A DNA stretch of 15,814 nucleotides from CALFMR01 sp035550595 (GTDB taxonomy: Bacteria; Acidobacteriota; Vicinamibacteria; Vicinamibacterales; SCN-69-37): assembly GCA_035550595.1 (NCBI GenBank), contig DASZOV010000170.1:1-15814 (forward strand), read 5' to 3'. Positions 1 through 6,773 of this stretch are shown in pieces. A program made the translations under genes and the position numbers. The number at the start of each line of letters is the position of its first letter. Position 1 is the first letter of the stretch. The notes under the pieces are model-generated. The model did not search any database and was not told the DNA's origin. It saw only the letters and a list, made by a program, of their open reading frames with translations.

Positions 1-115
1 ATCCGAAGATCTCGGTGGCACGCGGCAGCGCCGTCGCGGATCGCCCCGCGGTCCTGCCCCATTCAATGATGCTCTTGCTGGCCTCTTGGAGAGCTGACGA
101 TCCCATGGGTCGCAT
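1..115 (-). CDS. 5' end of an unrecognised leftward gene (partial)
   Basis: A leftward reading frame starts at ATG 115-113, with an alternative ATG at 106-104, and stays open to the left edge, giving 38 or 35 residues. A strong Shine-Dalgarno stretch (GAGGAAGGA) lies immediately upstream at 124-116. It is about 5 bases from the first ATG (counting from GAGG) and 9 from the second (counting from AAGGA). Third codon positions are mostly G or C, as in the other genes here. The visible protein is an amphipathic N-terminus, with SSALQEASKSIIEWGR followed by ...LPRATEIFG. It has no signal peptide, so it is probably cytoplasmic. The ending TEIFG vaguely recalls the beginning of type III glutamine synthetases, but this is far too little to name the gene. 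It is divergent from the A2M gene. Confidence 0.55.
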   Translation of the reverse strand, partial: MRPMGSSALQEASKSIIEWGRTAGRSATALPRATEIFG

Positions 116-148
116 TCCTTCCTCAGGAAGAGTGACTGAACTATGCCG

Positions 149-165
149 CCGGCCGCCCCGGCCGG
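149..165. other. Hairpin in the leader of the leftward gene
   Basis: CCGGCCG (149-155) and CGGCCGG (159-165) form a perfect 7-bp stem with loop CCC. It lies about 25 bases upstream of the Shine-Dalgarno of the leftward gene. If transcription begins just downstream of the ATCTTA box at 176-171 (TAAGAT on the minus strand), the hairpin would sit at the very 5' end of that mRNA, where it could stabilise the message. That placement is inference. Confidence 0.35.
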
Positions 166-176
166 ATGGAATCTTA

Positions 177-188
177 TTCTGTACAGAA
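177..188. promoter_or_regulatory. Perfect 12-bp palindrome, operator candidate
   Basis: TTCTGTACAGAA is a perfect palindrome lying in the AT-richer part of the divergent region. On the minus strand it is followed directly by TAAGAT (176-171), a plausible -10 box for the leftward gene, although no good -35 box is seen at the right distance. A regulator bound here would block that promoter. The protein that would bind is unknown; the site does not match the LexA consensus spacing. Confidence 0.35.
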
Positions 189-292
189 GCGATCAAAAGT
201 AAAGAGTTCGCCAGCGACGGATCCGACAATTTTGACGGGCGATCGCAGCAAAATGCTCAAAGACAACAAAGTTGCGGAAAAGGCATCCAGCC

Positions 293-312
293 TTTCCACA
301 AATCTGTAGAAA
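293..312. promoter_or_regulatory. Imperfect inverted repeat, operator-like
   Basis: TTTCCACA (293-300) and TGTAGAAA (305-312) are inverted repeats matching at 7 of 8 positions around AATC. The right half shares TCTGTA with the palindrome at 177-188. The left half overlaps a second inverted repeat, AAAGGC 279-284 with GCCTTT 290-295. It may be a protein-binding site in the divergent control region; there is no direct evidence. Confidence 0.25.
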
Positions 313-382
313 TGAAAACGCCGGCCGACCGCTTTGCACGACGACGCGCCGTGCGCCGCGCGCGGCTGCAAAAGAAATACTC

Positions 383-404
383 CCCCGACCCTGAAGGGTC
401 GGGG
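383..404. other. Strong 9-bp GC hairpin, possible terminator or dispersed repeat
   Basis: CCCCGACCC (383-391) pairs perfectly with GGGTCGGGG (396-404) around the tetraloop TGAA. No gene ends here on either strand, because the flanking genes diverge, so a terminator role is not obvious. There is no clean T-run on the plus side; the minus side continues with GGAGTATTTCTTTTGC, which is only weakly T-rich. It is preceded by CTGCAAAAGAA (366-376), a string that recurs beside the hairpins at 9981-10004 and 10137-10160. This suggests a repeat family rather than a simple terminator. Confidence 0.5.
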
Positions 405-462
405 CTTCACAGTCAGATTTAAGAAAGGAAGCGGCGGATGCGACCGTGCCGGCACAGCAGCC

Positions 463-480
463 CGAGACGCGTGCGTCTCG
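463..480. repeat. 18-base palindrome
   Basis: CGAGACGC (463-470) and GCGTCTCG (473-480) are perfect inverted repeats separated by GT. In RNA this would be a 7-bp stem with a CGTG loop. It lies in the A2M upstream region and could be an operator or a leader hairpin. Confidence 0.4.
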
Positions 481-684
481 CGCGGTGATGAGGTCACGCC
501 GGGGGAGGTCGGCCTTCGCGATTCTTCCCGAGCGGCATCGGTCTCGAGAAGAACAGGCGACAGGCGTGTCGCAACCCGCCGCTTTCGTGAAGTGCAAGGC
601 TGGTGCCGCCCAAATCCACGCGCGATTCTGTCGCGCGGCCCGAAGGCGCCGGTGAACTTTCCCCAGGCGCCGGGGAATATGCCC

Positions 685-700
685 CGCAGCGGCCGCTGCG
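685..700. repeat. Perfect 16-bp palindrome upstream of A2M
   Basis: CGCAGCGGCCGCTGCG is a perfect palindrome ending 39 bases before the A2M start codon. Its position near the start codon makes it a candidate regulatory site for the A2M-pbpC operon. GC-rich palindromes arise easily in this DNA, so confidence is low. Confidence 0.3.
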
Positions 701-739
701 CCAGCGAGGGATCTACACTGGACGCGCCGAGGCTTCCGC

Positions 740-3700
740 ATGCGCCGATACGCCCGATTGCTGCTGACTGTCGTCGCGCTCGCCGCCGCGACCGTCGTCG
801 TCCGCACTCAGCCGCCCGCACTCACGGTCGTCAATGCCGCGCCCAATGGCGAGGTGAACGAACGATCGGACGCCAACGAGATCCGCGTCATCTTCTCGGA
901 GCCTATGGTCGCGCTCGGCCGCATTCCGGAACATCCGACGCCTGCGTGGATCCACATCACGCCGGCCATCACCGGCGCCTATCGCTGGTCGGGCACGACG
1001 ATGCTGATCCTCACGCCGGATCCATCGACGCCGCTTCCCGCCTCGACGACCTACACGGTGACGATCGACGCATCAGTGACGAGCGCCTCGGGCCACTCGC
1101 TCGCGGCCCCGTATGTTTTCCGTTTCACGACGCCAACCGTGAAGCTCACGTCGATGCAGTGGTATCGCCGCGACGGGCGCTTCGATCGGCCGGTCGTGCT
1201 CGTCCTCGACTTCAATCAACGCGTCGACGTCGACGCGCTCCTCGCTCACGCGCGCCTGCGCTATCAGCCGCACGACTGGGACGTGCCCGCGCTGCCGGCC
1301 CGCGACCGCGCGCGCCTCCAGGCCGCTGATCCCGATGGCGTGCGGCGATTCGACGACAAGGTCGCGGCTGCCACACGTGCGGCCGCGCGAACGGACGCCG
1401 TCGGACTTCGCGCCGCCGCCGACTGGGATCGACAGCAATTCCCACCCGCCGACACGCGCCTCGTGCTCGAGACGACGACGGCGCCGGCGGCCGGGACGTG
1501 GATGGAGTTGACGATCGATGCCGGTGTCGCGGGCGTCGAAGGTCCCGCACATCCACCGCGTGCGCAGACGGCCACGGCCGAGCTCACACCAGTGTTCTTC
1601 GCCACGGGATTCGCTTGTCAGCGCACGTGCGATCCGTCGGGCTACAACGGACTGCAGTTCTCGCGCGAGATCGCGACGTCGGCCTTCGCGGCGGCGCTGA
1701 CCGTGACCGACGTCACCGACCCGGCGCACGAGCGCGCCGTGGCGCGGAAAACGACCGTCCCGGCGACGTCGCTCGATCGGTCCGCATCGCTCAGTCTCGA
1801 AGACGCCGGGTACGAGCGGCAGCCGCCCGCGACGACGTACGCGTATCGCCTCGATCCGTCGCTCACGGCGCCCGACGGCCAGACGCTCGGCTACCCCTGG
1901 ACCGGCCTCGTCGAGACGTGGCACGAGCGCGCGTTCACGAGCTTCGGCGACGGTCACGGCGTGTGGGAGACGACCGGCGGCCCGCTGCTGCCCTTCTCGG
2001 CGCGCAACTTCCGCGACGTCACACAGTGGCTGCAGCGCGTCGCGCCCGGCGATCTCGTCCCACGCATCGTCGCGCTCGGCAAAAACGATTTTCGCGACGT
2101 GCCGCCAGGCGCGGGAACCGCGCGGCGACTGACGGTCACGCCCGACGCGATCCAGGCGTACGGAATCGATCTGACGCCGGCGCTTCGGAACGGCACGGGC
2201 CTCGTGTGGGCGGGCGTGCGGCCGGGACAGCCGATCGCGCAGTCCGAGCGCGCCGTGCGGCCCGCGGACGCGGACCGCTCGACGGTCGTCCAGGTCACGA
2301 ACCTCGGCATCAGCGTGAAGGACAGTCCGCAGTCCACGCTCGTCTTCGTCACGCGCCTCGACAACGCCACGCCGGTGGCCGACGCCGACGTGACGATCGT
2401 CAACACGGACAACCGCGTGCTCTGGCGCGGACGAACGGGCGCGGACGGCGTCGTCATGGCGCCGGCGCTTCCGCTGCGCCAGCCCGACAACTGGTACGAG
2501 CTCTCGTTCGTCGTCATGGCGGAGAAGAACGGCGACGTCGCGTACGTCGCGTCCGACTGGAACGAAGGCATTCAGCCGTGGGACTTCGGCCAGTCGTATC
2601 AGTTGTGGGAAGCGAACGACGTCCTGCGCGGCGACGTGTTCACCGATCGCGGCGTGTACCGGCCGGGCGACGACATCCACGCGAAGGCGATCGTACGGAC
2701 TGACACGCCGAACGGCATCCGGCTGCTGCCCGCCGGCTCGACGATCGACATCCGCGTGACCGACAGCCGCAACCGCGAAGTCGATCGCCGCACGGTCACG
2801 CTCAACCGCTGGAGCAGCGCGGAGTGGACGTGGACGGTGCCCGCCACCGGCACGCTCGGCAGCTACACGATCCGCGCGCTGCTACCCGGCACCGTCGACT
2901 CGTCGGATGCGAACGCGCAGCAGCCGCGCACGCAGGCCGACTGGCTGCGCGAAGTGAACGGCACGTTCCTCGTCGCCGCCTACCGCCGGCCGGATTTTCG
3001 CGTCGACGCGACGCTCGGCGCCGGCACGCCCGTCGCGGGCGCGGCGCTCGCCGGCACGATCGACGCGCGCTATCTCTTCGGAAGCGCGATGCGCGATCGG
3101 CCGGTGCGTTGGTCCATCACGCGCGAGCCGGAGCCCAGCGTCCCGGCCGCCATCACCGAGCGCTATCCCGAAGCGCGCTACGCGTTCGGCTACTCGCCGG
3201 ACCAGCCTGACGCGAGCCAGCGCATCGCGGGCGGCGACGGCACCCTCGACGCGTCGGGGCGGCTCGCGGTCACCGCGGCGTCGGCAACCGGCGTCGACCG
3301 GCCGTACCGCTACACGCTCGAAGGCGACGTCGAGGACGTCTCGCGCCAGCACCTCGCCAATCGCGCATCGGTCGTCGTACACCCGGCGCCGTGGTACGTC
3401 GGCGTGCGCCGGTCCGCGTATTTCGCCGACGTGGCGACGGGCACCGACGTCGATGTGGTCGCCGCGGATCTCGAGGGACACGCGGTGGCGGGTGTGCCCA
3501 TCACCGTGACGCTGACGCGCATCGAGTGGAACAGCGTGCGCCGCGCCGAAGGCGGCGGCTTCTACACGTGGGACACCGAGGAAGTGCGCACGCCAGCCGG
3601 CGAGTGGCCGCTCGAGTCCGCCGACGCGCCGGTCGCGCTGCACGTGCCGGTGCCGGCGGGCGGCTACTACGTCATCACGGCCGTCGCGCGCGACGCGGCC

Positions 3701-6565
3701 GGACACACGACAAAGACCGAGACGTCGTTCTACGGCCTCGGCACCGGTTACACCGCGTGGCAGCGCTACGACCACAACCGCATCGATCTGCAGCCGGAAA
3801 AGACGACGTGGAAGCCCGGCGACACGGCGCGAATCATGATCGAGTCGCCGTGGGAGTCGGCGACCGCGCTCCTGACCGTCGAGCGCGAAGGCGTTCGTCA
3901 GTATCGTCGCTTCGATCTGACGTCGACGCAACAAACCGTCGAAGTACCGATCACCGAAGCGGACATCCCGAACGTATACGTGTCGGTCCTCCTCATCCGT
4001 GGCCGCACGTCGAACGATCCGGGGGCCGACGGCGCCGATCCGGGCAAGCCGTCGTTCCGCCTGGGCTATGCGGAACTGAAGGTCGAGGACGCGGCGAAAC
4101 GACTGGACCTCCAGGTCAGCGCGGATCGACGCGAGTACCGGCCGGACAACCGCGCGCACGTGAGCGTCGACGTCACCGATGCCGCGAATCGACCTGCGGC
4201 GGCGGAAGTCACGCTCTGGGCCGTCGATTACGGCGTGCTCTCGCTCACCGGCTACGACGCGCCTGACCTGCTGCACGCGGTCTATCAGGAAAAGGCGCTG
4301 CAGGTCATGAACGAGGACAACCGACAGCGCATCGTCAGCCGGCGCGTCCTCACGCCAAAGGGCAGCGGTGAAGGCGGTGGTGGTGGACGAGAAGACGGCG
4401 CAGGGACGTTCCGCCGCGATTTCCGCCCGCTCGCCTTCTGGCTCGGATCGGTCGAGACCGACGCGAGCGGTCATGCCGTGCGTGACGTCGCGCTGCCCGA
4501 GTCGCTCACGACCTACCGCATCATGGCGGTGGCCGGCGACGCGGCGTCGCGCTTCGGATCGGGCACGGCCGAGATCACGGTCACCAAGCCCGTCACGCTC
4601 ATCGCGGCCTTCCCGCGCTTTCTGACCGACGGCGACAAGGCCGCCTTCACCGGCGTCGTCACCAACACGCTCTCGACCGGCGGACAGGCGACGGTGACGA
4701 TCCGCAGTCTCGACCCGGCGCTCGTCGCGTTCGATGGCGCGACGACACAGACCGTCCCGGTCGGAGCAGGCGCCACGGCGCCGATTCGCTTCGACGCCGC
4801 GACGCACGGCACGGGCACCGCGCGCGTGCAGATGACCGTCGCGCTCGCGGGCGAATCCGATGCGTTCGAGACAACGATCCCGATTCACGCGCCGGCGCCG
4901 ATCGACGTGCGCGGCGCCTTCGGCGACACCGATGGCCGCGCGGTCGAACAGCTCGCCGTCCCCGCCGGCATCGCGCCAGGCACGGGCGGCCTCGACGTGC
5001 GTCTCGCGTCGACGGCGCTCGTCGGCCTCGACGAAGGCGCACGCTACGTCATCGACTATCCCTACGCCTGCGCGGAGCAGAAAGCGTCCGCCGCGCTCGC
5101 GTTGTGGCTCGCGTCCGATCTCGGCGATACGTTCCCGATGGCTGGCGTCACACCCGCCGACGCGCGCCAGCGCGCAAGCGCGCTCCTGAGCGATCTCTCG
5201 CGCTATCAATGCGGCGACGGCGGCTTCGGCTACTGGGCCGGAAGCTGCCAGACGGGCAACGCGTATCTGACGGCGTACGTGCTGCACGTCATGCGCGTGA
5301 CCGCCTCGTCGGGTCCGGCCGCCGACGACCCGATGGTCCGCGGCGCGCTCGATTTCCTCGACGCGTCGTTGAAGCAGGCCGCGCCGCCCGGACAGCCGCA
5401 ATGGTTGCCGGTCTGGACGGCCAGTCAGGCGTTCGCGGTCAAAGTGCTGGCCGAGTACGGACGCAACGAGGACTCGAACATCACGCGCCTCACGGGCATG
5501 GCGGATCGGCTGCCAATCTTCGCGGTGTCGTATCTCGCCGATGCGATGGCCGCGTCCAGCACGCGCGGCGCGCGGTACGACGACATCGTGCGGCGGATCA
5601 CGAACGCGCTGCGCGTCGAGGGCGACCAGGCGCACGTCGAGGAAGTCGACGCGGACGCGCTCGCCTGGGTGTGGAACAGCAACGCGCGCGCGACGGCCGT
5701 CGTGCTCGACGGCCTCGTCCGCCGCGGCGATGCGCCAACGATGGTGCCGCGACTCGTCCGCTGGCTGCTCGGCGCGCGAAAAGACGGCCGCTGGACGAAC
5801 ACGCAGGAGAACGCCACCGCGCTCGAAGCGCTCGTCGCCTACTATCACGCGTTCGAAGCCGAAGCGCCGGACATGACCGCCACGGTCGCCATCGGCGATC
5901 GGTCGATCGGCACGGCGACGTTCCGCGACCGATCGACGACGTCGAATGACGTACGGCTCGCAATGCCTGATCTTCTGCGCCAGATCCCGGCCGGTGCCGA
6001 GCGCGATCTGGTCTTCTCGCGCGAAGGCACGGGACGTCTGTATTACGCAGCGCGGCTGCAATACCAGCCGACCACCACGCCGCCCGCGTCCGATCAGGGC
6101 GTGCGCGTCGAGCGCCGCTACGAACGCTTCACCGAAGCCGACGGCACGACAGGACCGGCGGCGACGACGTTCAACGCGGGCGATCTCATCCGCGTGACGC
6201 TGACGATCACCGTGCCGGTCGAACGCCGCTACGTCGCCGTCTCGGACGCGCTGCCCGCCGGCGTCGAAGCGATCGACAGTTGGTTCCAGACGACCGCGTC
6301 GGATCTCGCCAAGGACGCCTCGATCGAGACGAGCCGCGACGAACCGCAGTGGTGGTTCGCGCACGGCGGCTTCGATCACGTCGAGAAGTTCGACGACCGC
6401 GTCACGCTGTTCGCGACGCGCCTCGGCGAAGGCCCGCACGAGTTCTCGTACCTGGTGCGCGCGACGACGACGGGGACGTTCACCGCCGCTGGCACGACCG
6501 CCGAAGAGATGTACGCGCCGGAAGTGTCCGGACGCGCGGCGACGACGGTGATGGTGATCCGTTGA
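740..6565 (+). CDS. Bacterial alpha-2-macroglobulin, thioester-containing
   Basis: This 1941-residue protein has the domain order of bacterial A2M, the periplasmic protease trap typified by E. coli YfhM. Residues 1-22 are a signal peptide (MRRYARLLLTVVALAAATVVV). Residues about 28-130 look like a bacterial Ig-like (Big_5) domain. An MG2-type segment carries GVYRPGDD at 638-645, and the bait-region domain starts near 1015. A glycine-rich bait-like linker covers 1208-1222, followed by the A2M core motif RRDFRPLAFW ending at W1234. The thioester motif is Cys1444-Ala-Glu-Gln1447, in a toroid domain with GDGGFGYWAG. A C-terminal MG10/receptor-like domain runs from about 1787. A protease cutting the bait would trigger collapse and covalent capture through the thioester. 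Unlike YfhM, no lipobox cysteine follows the signal; the first Cys is 293. The start has GAGG 7 bases upstream. It is followed 208 bases later by pbpC, its usual partner. Confidence 0.95.
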   Translation: MRRYARLLLTVVALAAATVVVRTQPPALTVVNAAPNGEVNERSDANEIRVIFSEPMVALGRIPEHPTPAWIHITPAITGAYRWSGTTMLILTPDPSTPLPASTTYTVTIDASVTSASGHSLAAPYVFRFTTPTVKLTSMQWYRRDGRFDRPVVLVLDFNQRVDVDALLAHARLRYQPHDWDVPALPARDRARLQAADPDGVRRFDDKVAAATRAAARTDAVGLRAAADWDRQQFPPADTRLVLETTTAPAAGTWMELTIDAGVAGVEGPAHPPRAQTATAELTPVFFATGFACQRTCDPSGYNGLQFSREIATSAFAAALTVTDVTDPAHERAVARKTTVPATSLDRSASLSLEDAGYERQPPATTYAYRLDPSLTAPDGQTLGYPWTGLVETWHERAFTSFGDGHGVWETTGGPLLPFSARNFRDVTQWLQRVAPGDLVPRIVALGKNDFRDVPPGAGTARRLTVTPDAIQAYGIDLTPALRNGTGLVWAGVRPGQPIAQSERAVRPADADRSTVVQVTNLGISVKDSPQSTLVFVTRLDNATPVADADVTIVNTDNRVLWRGRTGADGVVMAPALPLRQPDNWYELSFVVMAEKNGDVAYVASDWNEGIQPWDFGQSYQLWEANDVLRGDVFTDRGVYRPGDDIHAKAIVRTDTPNGIRLLPAGSTIDIRVTDSRNREVDRRTVTLNRWSSAEWTWTVPATGTLGSYTIRALLPGTVDSSDANAQQPRTQADWLREVNGTFLVAAYRRPDFRVDATLGAGTPVAGAALAGTIDARYLFGSAMRDRPVRWSITREPEPSVPAAITERYPEARYAFGYSPDQPDASQRIAGGDGTLDASGRLAVTAASATGVDRPYRYTLEGDVEDVSRQHLANRASVVVHPAPWYVGVRRSAYFADVATGTDVDVVAADLEGHAVAGVPITVTLTRIEWNSVRRAEGGGFYTWDTEEVRTPAGEWPLESADAPVALHVPVPAGGYYVITAVARDAAGHTTKTETSFYGLGTGYTAWQRYDHNRIDLQPEKTTWKPGDTARIMIESPWESATALLTVEREGVRQYRRFDLTSTQQTVEVPITEADIPNVYVSVLLIRGRTSNDPGADGADPGKPSFRLGYAELKVEDAAKRLDLQVSADRREYRPDNRAHVSVDVTDAANRPAAAEVTLWAVDYGVLSLTGYDAPDLLHAVYQEKALQVMNEDNRQRIVSRRVLTPKGSGEGGGGGREDGAGTFRRDFRPLAFWLGSVETDASGHAVRDVALPESLTTYRIMAVAGDAASRFGSGTAEITVTKPVTLIAAFPRFLTDGDKAAFTGVVTNTLSTGGQATVTIRSLDPALVAFDGATTQTVPVGAGATAPIRFDAATHGTGTARVQMTVALAGESDAFETTIPIHAPAPIDVRGAFGDTDGRAVEQLAVPAGIAPGTGGLDVRLASTALVGLDEGARYVIDYPYACAEQKASAALALWLASDLGDTFPMAGVTPADARQRASALLSDLSRYQCGDGGFGYWAGSCQTGNAYLTAYVLHVMRVTASSGPAADDPMVRGALDFLDASLKQAAPPGQPQWLPVWTASQAFAVKVLAEYGRNEDSNITRLTGMADRLPIFAVSYLADAMAASSTRGARYDDIVRRITNALRVEGDQAHVEEVDADALAWVWNSNARATAVVLDGLVRRGDAPTMVPRLVRWLLGARKDGRWTNTQENATALEALVAYYHAFEAEAPDMTATVAIGDRSIGTATFRDRSTTSNDVRLAMPDLLRQIPAGAERDLVFSREGTGRLYYAARLQYQPTTTPPASDQGVRVERRYERFTEADGTTGPAATTFNAGDLIRVTLTITVPVERRYVAVSDALPAGVEAIDSWFQTTASDLAKDASIETSRDEPQWWFAHGGFDHVEKFDDRVTLFATRLGEGPHEFSYLVRATTTGTFTAAGTTAEEMYAPEVSGRAATTVMVIR

Positions 6566-6590
6566 AGACGACGGCGGATCAAATGGCGTG

Positions 6591-6732
6591 CGTTTCAAAA
6601 CCTCTCGCGGTGGGTGGCGCCGGACGGGGCGCCCCAGGGCGCGCGCAAGCCCACTCCCGTTGCGAGTGGTTTGGGGCGAGCACGGCCTGGGGCTGTCCGG
6701 CGACAGGCCCTACCGCCTCCGGTTTTGAAACG
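6591..6732. repeat. 142-base imperfect palindrome between A2M and pbpC
   Basis: The two halves pair over almost their whole length. CGTTTCAAAACC (6591-6602) matches GGTTTTGAAACG (6721-6732) perfectly. GCGGT (6607-6611) matches ACCGC (6712-6716). GCCGGAC (6619-6625) matches GTCCGGC (6695-6701). GCCCCAGG (6631-6638) matches CCTGGGGC (6686-6693). CCACTC (6651-6656) matches GAGTGG (6664-6669) around a 7-base loop. The ends, 12-bp perfect inverted repeats, look like those of a small non-autonomous mobile element or a REP/BIME-type extragenic palindrome. It lies wholly inside the presumed operon, so it would fold into a long hairpin in the mRNA. No coding capacity is seen. Confidence 0.75.
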
Positions 6733-6740
6733 GTCTCTTT

Positions 6741-6766
6741 GAAGTTCGAAGCCAAAAGCCAGAAGT
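6741..6766 (-). repeat. Short dispersed repeat overlapping the pbpC ribosome-binding site
   Basis: Read on the minus strand from 6766, this begins ACTTCTGGCTT, then 9 bases, then AACTT. The same pattern occurs on the plus strand at 10215-10239, with about 20 of 25 positions identical. The pbpC Shine-Dalgarno AGAAG (6761-6765) lies inside it, so the repeat supplies part of the translation signal. Confidence 0.5.
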
Positions 6767-6773
6767 GACTGAC

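Larger units (their letters stand above)
116..739. other. Divergent intergenic region rich in palindromes
   Basis: These 624 bases separate the leftward gene from the A2M gene. Open frames here have poor codon use and no recognisable product, so I read the stretch as non-coding. Bases about 170-330 are noticeably more AT-rich than the surroundings, as expected for a promoter zone. The region holds at least five inverted repeats, listed separately: 149-165, 177-188, 293-312, 383-404, 463-480 and 685-700. A further small one is TTCCCC 659-664 with GGGGAA 672-677. I could not assign a convincing -35/-10 pair for the A2M gene. Confidence 0.6.

Noticed and set aside
383..404. Rho-independent terminator
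   Set aside because: The stem is strong, but no gene ends next to it and neither side has a clean T-run. It is kept as a hairpin of unknown role.
714..719. TACACT as a -10 box for the A2M gene
   Set aside because: No -35 element lies 16-18 bases upstream, so it is not listed as a promoter.
334..1329. Plus-strand open frame overlapping the A2M start
   Set aside because: The translation is Arg/Ala-rich, and it overlaps the A2M signal peptide and Ig-like domain out of frame.
2882..6598. Very long open frame opposite the A2M gene
   Set aside because: The translation is arginine-rich and low in complexity, with no domain motif. It is the usual by-product of high third-position GC on the other strand.
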